This document shows, piece after piece, positions 33,695-43,261 of a stretch of DNA of 64,000 nt. The notes under the pieces are model-generated. The model did no database searches and had not been told where the DNA came from. It saw nothing but the letters and a program-made list of their open reading frames with translations. Each line of letters opens with the position of its first letter. Position 1 is the first letter of the stretch. Made by a program: the position numbers and the translations under genes. The stretch comes from Bacillus sp. (in: firmicutes) (GTDB lineage: Bacteria > Bacillota > Clostridia > Lachnospirales > Lachnospiraceae): NCBI GenBank assembly GCA_023666125.1, contig JAMPCN010000002.1, forward strand, positions 1 through 64,000, in the 5' to 3' direction.

Positions 33695-35587
33695 TCAAAG
33701 GTCTTTTCCATCTCCATAGTGGTATGTCGGCACAATTTTTTGAATCAAAGGTCTGATATCCGAACTTTCAATCACACATTCGTCCTTTAACTCTTTTAAC
33801 TGCATGAAAAATTCCTGCTCGTCCAGTTCTATCGGCCTGCCGATATGAATCATCTTATTAGCGGTATCTTTCATGCCCTCCTCATCCATCAATAATTCCT
33901 CGTATAACTTTTCACCCGGACGAAGCCCCGTAAATTCTATTTTGATATCCTCGCCTACCCGGTAGCCGGACAGACGAATCAGATTTTGCGCTAAATCTAA
34001 AATTCTGACAGGTTCTCCCATATCCAGAACGAAAATCTCTCCGCCTTTGGCATAAGCGCCCGCCTGTAATACTAACGACACCGCTTCCGAAATCGTCATA
34101 AAATAGCGGATAATTTCCGGGTGCGTTACCGTTACCGGGCCGCCTTCCGCAATCTGCTTCTTAAAAAGCGGAATCACACTGCCGTTGCTGCCTAACACGT
34201 TGCCGAAACGCACCGCCACAAACTCCGTATTGTAATGCTTATTAAACGTCTGAATAATCATTTCGCAGATACGCTTGCTGGCGCCCATAATATTCGTCGG
34301 ATTTACCGCCTTATCCGTCGATATCATCACAAAGCGTTTAACGTCGCTCATAGCCGCCGCCTGCGCCGTCTTAAAAGTACCGAATACGTTATTTTTAATC
34401 GCCTCCGTCGGGCTGTCCTCCATAAGCGGCACATGCTTATGCGCCGCCGCATGATAGACGATATCCGGGCGGTACTGTGAAAAAATCCAGTTCATACGGT
34501 TGGTATTGCGCACGGAAGCTATCAGTACGACCAAATCCAGTTCCGGGTGTTTTCCTTTTAATTCCTGCTGCACTTCATATACGCTGTTTTCATAGATATC
34601 AATAATAATCAACTGTTTCGGCTTATGCTGCGCAATCTGCCTGCAGAGTTCGCTGCCGATGGAACCGCCGCCGCCAGTGACAAGTACCTTTTTGCCCTGC
34701 ACATATCCGAGAATGGAATCCATATCAACGCTGATAGGGTCCCTTCCCAGCAAATCCTCAACCTCGATATCGCGCAATTTGCTGACGCTGACCTCTCCGT
34801 TTACCAACTGGTACATACCCGGCAGGGAACGAAGTTTACAGTTTGTGTCCTTACAGATTTCCAGAATATTTCTAATTTCCGTTCTGGAGGCGGAGGGCAT
34901 CGCCACAATAATCTCATCCACGCCGTAAACGTCCGCGCATTCCACAATTTTATCACGTCCGCCCGCAACTTTAATGCCCTGTATATATCTTCCCCATTTT
35001 CCCTTATCGTCATCAATGATACATTTAATCACCATCGTGGAAAAGTTGCTGTTGACAATCTCTTTAATAATCGCATTTGCCGCCTCTCCGGCGCCGATTA
35101 CCATAACCGAAATCTGATTCTTTTTATTCTGCTGCTTATGCTTGAGGCTCCTGAAAAAACGATAGGAGAAACGGCTTGCAAACATACAGCTAATTAATAA
35201 AAACATATACAGGAAATGATAACTTTTCGGCACTGCCTGTCCTGACACTTTAAAAAACTGTATGCCGATACCGTTCGTAATCGTCGCAATCACACAGGAG
35301 ACAACAATATTCTGCAATTCCGTCTCCCCGGCAAATGCCCACAGACTGCTGTATAAATGAAAGAAATAGAAGATAAGCAGCGTCAGCAAAATATTAATTG
35401 GCATAAAACGCTCAATCGGCTGTATGAAATGAGACGGTATCAGTTCCAGGTCAAGTTCATAACGGATTAAAATTGCCAGATAGCTTGCTATGATAACGCT
35501 GATAACATCATAAATGATAAGCGCGGTTCTTCTATAAAATAATTTTACATTAAACGGTTTTCGTTTCTTTTCCATATCTGTAATCAT
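33695..35587 (-). CDS. UDP-GlcNAc C4,6-dehydratase, membrane form (PglF/CapD-like)
   Basis: This 630-residue protein has four N-terminal membrane segments (about 22-145), a linking Rossmann-like domain (VMVIGAGEAA, 161-170) and a C-terminal SDR dehydratase domain with TGGGGSIG (304-311) and STDKAVNPTN (423-432) leading to GASKR in place of the Tyr-x3-Lys box, as in PglF/WbpM. It makes UDP-2-acetamido-2,6-dideoxy-hexos-4-ulose from UDP-GlcNAc at the membrane. It leads the PglF-PglE-PglC block. An ATG 12 bases downstream (35575) is an equally possible start. Confidence 0.92.
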   Translation of the reverse strand: MITDMEKKRKPFNVKLFYRRTALIIYDVISVIIASYLAILIRYELDLELIPSHFIQPIERFMPINILLTLLIFYFFHLYSSLWAFAGETELQNIVVSCVIATITNGIGIQFFKVSGQAVPKSYHFLYMFLLISCMFASRFSYRFFRSLKHKQQNKKNQISVMVIGAGEAANAIIKEIVNSNFSTMVIKCIIDDDKGKWGRYIQGIKVAGGRDKIVECADVYGVDEIIVAMPSASRTEIRNILEICKDTNCKLRSLPGMYQLVNGEVSVSKLRDIEVEDLLGRDPISVDMDSILGYVQGKKVLVTGGGGSIGSELCRQIAQHKPKQLIIIDIYENSVYEVQQELKGKHPELDLVVLIASVRNTNRMNWIFSQYRPDIVYHAAAHKHVPLMEDSPTEAIKNNVFGTFKTAQAAAMSDVKRFVMISTDKAVNPTNIMGASKRICEMIIQTFNKHYNTEFVAVRFGNVLGSNGSVIPLFKKQIAEGGPVTVTHPEIIRYFMTISEAVSLVLQAGAYAKGGEIFVLDMGEPVRILDLAQNLIRLSGYRVGEDIKIEFTGLRPGEKLYEELLMDEEGMKDTANKMIHIGRPIELDEQEFFMQLKELKDECVIESSDIRPLIQKIVPTYHYGDGKDL

Positions 35588-35595
35588 TCTCTTTT

Positions 35596-35607
35596 CTCAA
35601 TCTGCAT
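35596..35607 (-). repeat. Junction motif copy (ATGCAGATTGAGAAAAGAGAA)
   Basis: The minus-strand sequence GCAGATTGAGAAAAGAGAAT overlaps the TGA stop of the O-antigen-ligase-like gene and leads into the PglF start. It resembles the tails at 5031, 6254 and 12011. Confidence 0.35.
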
Positions 35608-38122
35608 GTTTTACGGTCAATCGCGTATCGCTCAAAAGCGGCGATAACGATGCCAACAGACAAAACGCGGCCGGATAACACGGATGGAAAATCCATTCCG
35701 TCAGTCCTGCCGTTGCAAACAAAATCAAAAGCGCAAGCGGCAGCGCGGAACACGCCCTGTCATCTTTTCTCCTTTTATAATAAACCGCCGACTGCACGAA
35801 CGTAGCAAAGCCAAATAAAATAAATATCATGCCAACCGGTATTCCATAATCGTGTATCGTCTGTAAATAAATATTATGGGCATGGATAATAAGCGTGCCG
35901 TCCGGCAGCGTAATACCCATATCCTCATGTCCCGTCATATTTCGGTTTTCCCAGTACAATTTAAAAATATCCAGACGGCCGTTTGTATATGCCTCGGCAT
36001 CGCTTTCGGTCTGCTCTTCCGCCTCCTCTGCAGAAACCTCGCCTCCGGACAGTTCGGAAGATGCCACCAGCATTTTATCCGCCCGGGCATATTCCGCAGA
36101 AAAATATTCATTCTCTCTCTGTCTATCATCTTTCACAATTTTATATTGATTAATACATTTCTCTTCCGGAATGCCCAGCACTTTCATTTCAAACACATGC
36201 AAAAATCTCCGGACAGTCATATAATAATAGGAATCCAAATCCCTTCCGTGTATAATCTCGGACGGAAGCTCCTCGATTTCCATTGTCTTTGGCTGTGCCA
36301 CGACTGCCGGGATGATACGCTGCGCCGTAAATACTGCCGGAAAACATACCGCTACGGAAACTATCATAGCCGCCGCCATCACAAGCAGCGATTTTATTTT
36401 ATTGCGCATACCAAAACATACTACCGGAATGACAATAAGCGCCGTCACGCCCACCGCCAGATATCCGGTTCTGGATAACGTAAAAATAAGATATACGCCG
36501 GCAATTCCGAATACCGTCAATTCTTTCCAAACGGCGGAAAGCTTCTGCTGCCTGCGGTATGCGTCCAAAAGCTTTACCAGCGCGGCACAGACTGCCAGCG
36601 AAAGATATACCGCTGAAACCGTTACGGTATGGAACACGAACGGATAACGGTAATACCGGTAAAACATATATGGTCTGTGCAATAAACAATACCCCGTCAT
36701 AACCAAAAAATGAAGCAGGATACCGTTGCATATATTTTGCAGCAGCCTGTCTTTTTTCTCCCAAATCGACATCCGCAGATAATAGAGGGTAAAAGCGCAT
36801 ACAAGATAAATCGGCCATCCCCTTGTATTTCTAAAAATAATAATCAGGGCAAAAAATATTGCTAAAATCGGCGTATACCAAACGCTTATGCTTCTTCCAA
36901 AACGTTTTTTAAACTGTCCGCGCACTAACGCCATAATCAGATTGAGAATGATAATGCCTGCCACTACGCCTGCCCATACCGTCAGTTTCAGAGCCTGCAT
37001 GTCCTCTTCCGACTCTATCATCACCGCCTGATTTTGGTAATAAAAATATCCAACCACTGCCGCTATCGCGAGATAAATCAAATTGGCGATATGGAAAATT
37101 TCCTTACGCTTATATGTCATAATGACGGCAAGTCCGAAATAAATCAACATTTCACGGTAGGCAATCGTATGGTGTATTTCATACAGACCGTTTACATAGT
37201 GAACGCACGCCTGAAGGGCAAGCGCCAAAAACGCCGACTGTAAATAGTCCGTCCATCTGTCACGTAAAACGGACATTCCGACATCATGGCTTTTATGGTT
37301 TCTCGTATGACGGATGCCATAGAGCAAAATACCCGCCATAATGCAGATACCTGCGGCAAAAAATACATTATTTTCAGCATACTCCGAAAAGAGCTTACAG
37401 GGAAATACGGCAATAAGCGATACAAGCGCGGCGGCAAGCACTACCGGAGTCGCTGTCTTCTTCCAAAGCGTTTCCACGGTTAAAAGAGTGTTTCGCGCCA
37501 TATGCTTTTTATAATATTTTCCGGCACAGGCAGTAATGGCAATTCCACACAGCACAAGGAGAGCATCACATATTAGTGTTCTGCCCTTTCTAAGCGGAAT
37601 CTTATATTCATATTCCGTAATGATATTATGCTCTGTATCTTCTATATTTCCGTAATACAACGTTCCGTTGTAAATGGTTCCCGAAGTTTCCGTATCTTCA
37701 TACGCCACATAAATATCCGAAACGCCCTGTATCACATAATAATAGGCTTCTCCGACTTTGGTTTCCTGATTCACCTGTACCGTGCAAAATCCCGGCATTT
37801 CTTTCATATCATCAGTAGAAATAACCTGCTGCATCAGTATATTTCTGGATGCATCATATAAAACAAAATTAAATTCTTCACCGGCGGATTCATTGAGCAG
37901 ATATATTTTGATATTCTGCAGATAATCGTATTGGGCGACAAACATCTGCTCCACCACATAATCATTGGTAATCGCCTCTGACTGCATGGAAATCTGCCGG
38001 TTGCTCCCGGAGACTATCTTCTCCGGTACCAGACGAAGCGGCCACAATGTAAGGATAATACAGCATATTACAATCCATGTTACGCTGCAAACCGCCTGAT
38101 ATCTATTGATAATCTTATTCAT
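35597..38122 (-). CDS. O-antigen ligase/polymerase-like membrane protein (Wzy/WaaL family)
   Basis: This is an 841-residue protein with an N-terminal anchor, an outside beta-rich domain (about 50-165), then about 12 membrane segments. Near the end a large outside loop holds NGRLDIFKLYW and HAHNIYLQTIHDYGIPVG, the Wzy_C/WaaL signature with the conserved His/Asn. The family polymerises undecaprenyl-linked repeats or ligates the glycan to an acceptor. The N-terminal extracytoplasmic domain is larger than in typical Wzy proteins. A good promoter lies directly upstream (38160-38188). Confidence 0.85.
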   Translation of the reverse strand: MNKIINRYQAVCSVTWIVICCIILTLWPLRLVPEKIVSGSNRQISMQSEAITNDYVVEQMFVAQYDYLQNIKIYLLNESAGEEFNFVLYDASRNILMQQVISTDDMKEMPGFCTVQVNQETKVGEAYYYVIQGVSDIYVAYEDTETSGTIYNGTLYYGNIEDTEHNIITEYEYKIPLRKGRTLICDALLVLCGIAITACAGKYYKKHMARNTLLTVETLWKKTATPVVLAAALVSLIAVFPCKLFSEYAENNVFFAAGICIMAGILLYGIRHTRNHKSHDVGMSVLRDRWTDYLQSAFLALALQACVHYVNGLYEIHHTIAYREMLIYFGLAVIMTYKRKEIFHIANLIYLAIAAVVGYFYYQNQAVMIESEEDMQALKLTVWAGVVAGIIILNLIMALVRGQFKKRFGRSISVWYTPILAIFFALIIIFRNTRGWPIYLVCAFTLYYLRMSIWEKKDRLLQNICNGILLHFLVMTGYCLLHRPYMFYRYYRYPFVFHTVTVSAVYLSLAVCAALVKLLDAYRRQQKLSAVWKELTVFGIAGVYLIFTLSRTGYLAVGVTALIVIPVVCFGMRNKIKSLLVMAAAMIVSVAVCFPAVFTAQRIIPAVVAQPKTMEIEELPSEIIHGRDLDSYYYMTVRRFLHVFEMKVLGIPEEKCINQYKIVKDDRQRENEYFSAEYARADKMLVASSELSGGEVSAEEAEEQTESDAEAYTNGRLDIFKLYWENRNMTGHEDMGITLPDGTLIIHAHNIYLQTIHDYGIPVGMIFILFGFATFVQSAVYYKRRKDDRACSALPLALLILFATAGLTEWIFHPCYPAAFCLLASLSPLLSDTRLTVKHAD

Positions 38123-38159
38123 TGTTTTTAACGCTTTCTATTCTTTTTTCTGTGTCAAC

Positions 38160-38188
38160 ATTGTATCATAACTGCATTTATTTTACAA
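38160..38188 (-). promoter_or_regulatory. Sigma-A promoter before the ligase/Pgl block
   Basis: TTGTAA (38183-38188) and TACAAT (38160-38165) on the minus strand are 17 bases apart in the 55-bp gap before the Wzy/WaaL-like gene. This would let the ligase, PglF, PglE, PglC and following genes be transcribed separately from those upstream. Confidence 0.5.
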
Positions 38189-40010
38189 CTTGCCCAAATT
38201 TTTCCTCTTCCAGCATGACCGCGGCAAAAAGCGGCAGTCCGAACCAGAAAATCAAAACATACCTCGGCAGATACGTCGGGCCAAGCAAAACGGTCAGCCA
38301 GATAAGCAATACCAGTAAATACGGAATGAGGATATGATATTTTTTCCGATAAAACACATAGCTGAACACATAGGCAAAACACCAGAACATACCGCCCGGC
38401 GAATACAGCATGGAAAGAATCGGTATCTTTTCCTGCTCTATTTCCAGCGACAATCTTCTGTATGCCTCATCCAGCCACGGGATTTTACTGTCTCTGACGC
38501 CCGGCTGTTCCACTTCATAACCAAAATAGGAACTGTCCTGATAGGTAAAAGTAAACACCGTATTGCCCGCATAGACGTTGATTATCGTATCGGGATACCA
38601 GAATCCGTAGGAATTCATCAGCCATGCATTGATATAGGAAAGCGGTTTTTTTAAGCCGATTTTTACCCATAGCGACAAATATTTGGATTTATCGGCGGCA
38701 TATGCCGCATTCTGAAAATGATACTTCACCGGGTCAGACAGTTTGGGATTATAAAGCGACAATGCTTCTTCCGACAGCACTTCATGCAGCGCGGCAGTCT
38801 CATCCGGCGAAAAAACCTCTTTATTAAATTTATAGGTTCTTGCAAGCTGCTGTATCGGCACGGTCAGTATCTCCTGATTTTCCGTATCCTGCGCATGCAG
38901 TGCAAAAGTAAGAGTTTCGTTTATCAAACAATAGGCTGCCAGCACACCGCATAACAGCACGCCCATTTTCTTCCTGTTCTTTTTATGATACAAAAGAAAT
39001 ACCGGAATCATTAACACAAACGCATAGATACCGTTTTTGCGAAATAGAAGCATCATAAGCGCAGTCAGGATAAAAAACGCCATGCTCGTTTTAGACGCAA
39101 AAAAGTCATCCGGCGAAATCCCCATTTCCAGTACGTTCACTAAAAGCAATAAGAGCGCGACCGTAAAAATTGTATCTTTTGCGGAACAGAGCGTAAACAT
39201 AACGATCACCGGGAAAAATGCAAAATAGAGCAATGATAAAAAATGAATTGCCCTGGACACTTTCTTTTTTCTGAAATAGGAAAGCAGACAGGTAAAACCG
39301 CCTGCCACGATAACCATCTGCACAATCATATAGCAGGCGATGCCCAGATTATAGGAATCCGTTATCTTATGTACCGCGCAGATAATCCCGCCCAAAAGCA
39401 GTACATGTGTAAGCGGATGATGCGTGGTAAAGACTCTGGAGGCCACCTGTATGTATTCCTCCTGCGCATCATAGACGAAAAATCCCGGATAAACGGCTAA
39501 CAACACGGGAAGCCAGCACAAAAGTAAAAAGAAAAAGGTAAGAATATTGGCATGCCTGACTGCGGCTGCGGGCGGAGAGGGTATCTTAATATAGGCCGCC
39601 AGCCGTTCTTTCCTCTCCTCCATATTGCCTAAAAAATTCCAGGACTTTCGTACCAGAATCGTAAAAAAACAAGTCAAAACGGGCAGGGAAACCCACAGTT
39701 TCCAGTCCTTAAAATCGACGTTTTCTTCCGCCTCCAGCCTGACGCCAAACAACATCGCCGCCGTAAACAGAAATGACAAAACACCGGCAATTTTCCACCC
39801 CCGCATATCGCGCAAATCAATGGTATGCAGGGATAAATCCATTGCATAAAGAGACAACAGCCACACAAACACGGAGAAAATACTGTTCGTAAATCCTAAC
39901 GTATTCGCCTTTAGGTTTAAAATCTGCGGAATACACAAAGTGCCTGCCGTGGCAATGAAAAACGCTATGAAATTTAAGGTAAACCTGATTTTAAATTCAT
40001 TCTCTTTCAT
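38178..40010 (-). CDS. Large polytopic membrane protein (DUF6020-like), paralogue of 17143
   Basis: This 610-residue protein has about 13 membrane segments and the block YPGFFVYDAQEEY...FTTHHPLTHVLLL (about 170-205), which lines up with WLSNDSVWQIEQ...SNHHPYFHTL in the protein at 17143. Acidic residue, Gln and HHP are conserved between the two, in an outside loop where GT-C enzymes keep their catalytic acid. The start at 40010 overlaps the GT2 gene by 14 bases and has GAGAGAG five bases upstream. Function unknown; GT-C-type transfer is a guess. Confidence 0.75.
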   Translation of the reverse strand: MKENEFKIRFTLNFIAFFIATAGTLCIPQILNLKANTLGFTNSIFSVFVWLLSLYAMDLSLHTIDLRDMRGWKIAGVLSFLFTAAMLFGVRLEAEENVDFKDWKLWVSLPVLTCFFTILVRKSWNFLGNMEERKERLAAYIKIPSPPAAAVRHANILTFFFLLLCWLPVLLAVYPGFFVYDAQEEYIQVASRVFTTHHPLTHVLLLGGIICAVHKITDSYNLGIACYMIVQMVIVAGGFTCLLSYFRKKKVSRAIHFLSLLYFAFFPVIVMFTLCSAKDTIFTVALLLLLVNVLEMGISPDDFFASKTSMAFFILTALMMLLFRKNGIYAFVLMIPVFLLYHKKNRKKMGVLLCGVLAAYCLINETLTFALHAQDTENQEILTVPIQQLARTYKFNKEVFSPDETAALHEVLSEEALSLYNPKLSDPVKYHFQNAAYAADKSKYLSLWVKIGLKKPLSYINAWLMNSYGFWYPDTIINVYAGNTVFTFTYQDSSYFGYEVEQPGVRDSKIPWLDEAYRRLSLEIEQEKIPILSMLYSPGGMFWCFAYVFSYVFYRKKYHILIPYLLVLLIWLTVLLGPTYLPRYVLIFWFGLPLFAAVMLEEEKFGQVVK

Positions 40011-40932
40011 CAATACTCTCTCTAATGACATACTGCGGGGAATTGTTTAACGATATATATATCCGCCCGATATATTCTCCGATAATGCCTAACATCAGCA
40101 TCAGCATTCCGCCGATGAACATAACGGATGCCATCAGGGAGCTGAATCCGATAACTACATTGGGATTCACAAGTTTCTTAATAATCGTATATACGCCATA
40201 CAAAAAGCCCGCCACGGAAGCCATCGCGCCTACCGCCGTAGCCACCCTGAGCGGCTTGATGCTAAACGCCGTAAAACCGTTAAACCAGAGTGCAAACAGT
40301 TTGCCTATCGTATAACCGGAGGCGCCGACCTCCCGCTCTCTGTGATGAACGTCCACGTTCGCAATCTTATCGGTCGCGCGAAGCACCAGGCCTATGACAT
40401 ACGGATAAGGATTGGCATAGCGTATCATTTCCTCTACGATAAATCTTTTTACCGCAAAATAACTGGAAACATATAAATTTTTCGGTTTTCCGAGCATGAT
40501 TCTCGTCATCCATTCATTGACTTTACTGCCGAGATTCCGGAATGCGGAATGCTGCTTATGCTCATATTTGGCATACACCGCGTCATATCCTTCCTCTATT
40601 TTGGCAAGCAGCTTCCCGACCTCGTCCGCCGGCGTCTGTCCGTCGTCGTCCAGACAGACCGCCACATCACCGTGTACATAGTGGAATCCCGCCATCAAAG
40701 CCGCGTGCTGTCCGAAATTTTTTGCCAGATTCACGCCGCATATTTCTTTTCTGTCCGCACAAAGCCTGCGGATGACCTCAAACGTTTCATCCGGAGAATT
40801 ATCGTTTACCAGAATGATTTCGTAGCGGTACTTTTGTAATTGTTCCATGGCCACGCTGATTTCGTCCACCACTTTTTCGATTGTCGCCGCGGAACGGTAA
40901 CAGGGTATTACAAAACTGATTAATTGCTCCAT
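39997..40932 (-). CDS. Polyprenyl-phosphate glycosyltransferase (GT2, GtrB/ArnC-like)
   Basis: This 311-residue protein has an N-terminal GT2 domain (FVIPCYRSAATIE, then CLDDDGQTP about 92-100) and two C-terminal membrane helices (about 230-285), the GtrB/DPMS design. It makes undecaprenyl-phosphate-sugar from an NDP-sugar on the cytosolic face. A GtrA-type protein (47331) that could help flip the product and several possible GT-C transferases are encoded in the same region. It overlaps the GNAT gene upstream by 13 bases. Confidence 0.9.
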   Translation of the reverse strand: MEQLISFVIPCYRSAATIEKVVDEISVAMEQLQKYRYEIILVNDNSPDETFEVIRRLCADRKEICGVNLAKNFGQHAALMAGFHYVHGDVAVCLDDDGQTPADEVGKLLAKIEEGYDAVYAKYEHKQHSAFRNLGSKVNEWMTRIMLGKPKNLYVSSYFAVKRFIVEEMIRYANPYPYVIGLVLRATDKIANVDVHHREREVGASGYTIGKLFALWFNGFTAFSIKPLRVATAVGAMASVAGFLYGVYTIIKKLVNPNVVIGFSSLMASVMFIGGMLMLMLGIIGEYIGRIYISLNNSPQYVIRESIDERE

Positions 40933-41477
40933 ATATCTGCCTCCTCCGGCGCCTTTGCATCTGCACTCTTTTTGACCACATAAAAAACCACTGTTCTGGA
41001 AATGCCGTCAATGATAATTTCTTCTTTCTTATTTTTCACTAACTGAAAACCCGCTCTTTCATAACTTGTCCGCGCCCCGGTATTATCCGCAAACACTCGT
41101 AAAAATACAAAAGCAAGCTGCATATCCGAAAAAGCGTAGGAAAGCGCAAGCCGCGCCGCCTGCGTTCCGTATCCTCTGCCGACGGCGTCATCTTCCCCGA
41201 TAAAAATACCGTATTCGGCGCATTTTCTTCCTCTGTCAATATCCCGGAAATATACGCTGCCCACCGCACGCTCAGTCTCTTTTTCACAAATGATAAACTG
41301 CACCACATGTCCGGGTTCCACCTGTGTTTTTATCCAGTCCAAATGCCCCTGCCTCGTAAACAACCCCTGATAAATAAAATTATGGCGGACACGCGGATTA
41401 TTCCGCCATGCTATGATATTGTCCGTATCGGAAATTTCCATTGGCCGCAAGTAAATGACATCCGTTTGTAACCGCAT
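40920..41477 (-). CDS. GNAT N-acetyltransferase (RimJ-type, PseH-like candidate)
   Basis: This 185-residue GNAT protein has an N-terminal IIAWRNNPRVRHNF block (about 22-35), as in PseH and related sugar-amine acetyltransferases, and the acetyl-CoA loop GRGYGTQAA (about 103-111). It probably acetylates the 4-amino group of a nucleotide-linked 4-amino-4,6-dideoxy sugar. Two pathways in the window lack that step: Pse (PseH) and the WecE-like amino sugar (RffC-type). The motif layout favours PseH, the nearby WecE-like gene (43262) favours the other. It is cotranscribed with the GT2 gene (13-base overlap). Confidence 0.8.
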   Translation of the reverse strand: MRLQTDVIYLRPMEISDTDNIIAWRNNPRVRHNFIYQGLFTRQGHLDWIKTQVEPGHVVQFIICEKETERAVGSVYFRDIDRGRKCAEYGIFIGEDDAVGRGYGTQAARLALSYAFSDMQLAFVFLRVFADNTGARTSYERAGFQLVKNKKEEIIIDGISRTVVFYVVKKSADAKAPEEADIWSN

Positions 41478-41479
41478 TT

Positions 41480-43228
41480 TTATTCCCCTTCCGCTACCCG
41501 AAAGACCTCATATCCGTCTCCAATCTGCGCTACCGGCGTTATACCGGCCGCAACGCCCTTTTCGGCATAATATGCCCGCAGCCAGTCCGTATCGTTATCC
41601 GGCGTTCCCGTATCCATAATAAAATAAACGTTATCGTTCATAAGCAGCGATTCTTCCATCGTCGTAATACCGAATTTATCTAATTTTTCCCGGTAAAGGG
41701 GACTCTTACACATCCAGCCGCCCATGATATCGTAATTCGCAAGTGAATTATCCACATCCGCAAACATTTTCTGGGAAAATCCCACCGTGGAATAGACGTC
41801 CTCAAAATAGAAATTGTCCGGATGATTTTTACAATACTGCGCAATCGCCGTCTGACTGCGGTTTGTTTCCTCTCTATTTTCCTGTTCCGTGAATACCTGT
41901 GTTACATGCTGCGGCAGATAGCAGGCGCATAACAGCATACAGAGCGACACAATAACAGGTGCGCTGTATTTTCTAAAGGAGATTCTTTTACAAAGCATTC
42001 CTGCCAGAAGCATCATTTCCACAAGATACAGGGAATGCGTGATGCGCTCCGGGTCGCGTCCTCTTATTAAGATAAACATCCAAAGGCCTGTCCTGACTAT
42101 GCCGAGAAGAAACAGTTGTCCGAAAACGAACGCCCCTTTTTTATATGTTTTCTCTATACACACCGTATAAATGCCAAGAATAACAACACACAGATAACCG
42201 AACATAACCACCCTGTTATAGGGGGCGTCTGTTTCATGAATCGTACGGTAAATATAAAATCTGCACAGTTTCGGAATATCCGCAAAGTAATCTGTCTGAC
42301 CCTCGGCGTATTCCGCTATTTTTGCAAGCGTCTCTTCGTCAATTTCTTCATCCAGCCCGAAATTATAATTGGCGAGAAGTTCCCGGCTTGCCTCGTTTAA
42401 TCCGATAGATGCCAGATACTCTTTATGCTCTCCACTTGTGATGACGTCAAGATGATAGTCGTATACCTGTGTTCTTTTATCAAAAAAAGCAAGAAATTTT
42501 TGCCATTCACTGCTTCCGTACGCGGCAAAATCAATTACCCGGCTAAATAACATCCCGGCCAAAATACAGCCGAAAATAATGCCATATTGCAGATAATTTT
42601 CCTTTTGAAAAAATTTTTCTTCCTCCATCCAGCGAAACAGTCCTGCCAGACAGATAAACGGAAAAACAAGCAAAAGCATTTCCGTCCGAAGCTGATAGGC
42701 CAAAACCACTAATGCAATCGAAGGTATATTACAAATAATAAAGCGTTTGGCCGAAAGACCTTTCGGCGTTGTCATAAACCAAAAAACCGCGGATGCGGCA
42801 AGCATTGCACAGGTAAATGTATATTGCAGCGCCGTCATATGCGGCAGCATAACGCCCCATATAAATATGCTAAGAAACAGCATACATCCGGCTTTAGCCC
42901 GGCGGCTTTTACAAAATTGCAGCAGCCGTACGCCGATTAGATACAGGCTCCCTATCTGGCAAAGCAGTAAAAACAGTCCGTACCACGCAACGCTCCTGCA
43001 CAACTTATAACATAAACTGATAAACGCCCCCAGAATATACAAAGTCTGCATATTATGACCGTCCGGCGTACCCGTATAGACGCCCGCCATAATATCTTTC
43101 ATCATCACATCATCATTTAAATCATAATAGAAGTCAAAACATACGCCCAATACCGCTATATTGACTATGATAGTCAATATAGCTATGATGCAGTTCTCAT
43201 ATTTTTCCGGGAAACTGTGAGTTTTCAT
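41480..43228 (-). CDS. Polytopic membrane protein, unassigned, possible GT-C
   Basis: This 582-residue protein has about 11-12 membrane segments. Its first outside loop has YYDLNDDVMMKDIMAG (about 34-49), an acidic pair right after helix 1, where GT-C enzymes carry the catalytic Asp. The C-terminal ~130 residues form a soluble outside domain. I do not recognise a named family. It ends two bases before the GNAT start, so it is in the same operon. Lipid-phosphate-sugar-dependent glycosyl transfer is an inference from layout only. Confidence 0.7.
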   Translation of the reverse strand: MKTHSFPEKYENCIIAILTIIVNIAVLGVCFDFYYDLNDDVMMKDIMAGVYTGTPDGHNMQTLYILGAFISLCYKLCRSVAWYGLFLLLCQIGSLYLIGVRLLQFCKSRRAKAGCMLFLSIFIWGVMLPHMTALQYTFTCAMLAASAVFWFMTTPKGLSAKRFIICNIPSIALVVLAYQLRTEMLLLVFPFICLAGLFRWMEEEKFFQKENYLQYGIIFGCILAGMLFSRVIDFAAYGSSEWQKFLAFFDKRTQVYDYHLDVITSGEHKEYLASIGLNEASRELLANYNFGLDEEIDEETLAKIAEYAEGQTDYFADIPKLCRFYIYRTIHETDAPYNRVVMFGYLCVVILGIYTVCIEKTYKKGAFVFGQLFLLGIVRTGLWMFILIRGRDPERITHSLYLVEMMLLAGMLCKRISFRKYSAPVIVSLCMLLCACYLPQHVTQVFTEQENREETNRSQTAIAQYCKNHPDNFYFEDVYSTVGFSQKMFADVDNSLANYDIMGGWMCKSPLYREKLDKFGITTMEESLLMNDNVYFIMDTGTPDNDTDWLRAYYAEKGVAAGITPVAQIGDGYEVFRVAEGE

Positions 43229-43261
43229 GAACTACATACCTTTCCATACCGCTTCCATCTT

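Noticed and set aside
34625..35197. Plus-strand open frame of 190 codons opposite the PglF-like gene
   Set aside because: It is antisense to conserved dehydratase motifs and has no ribosome site.
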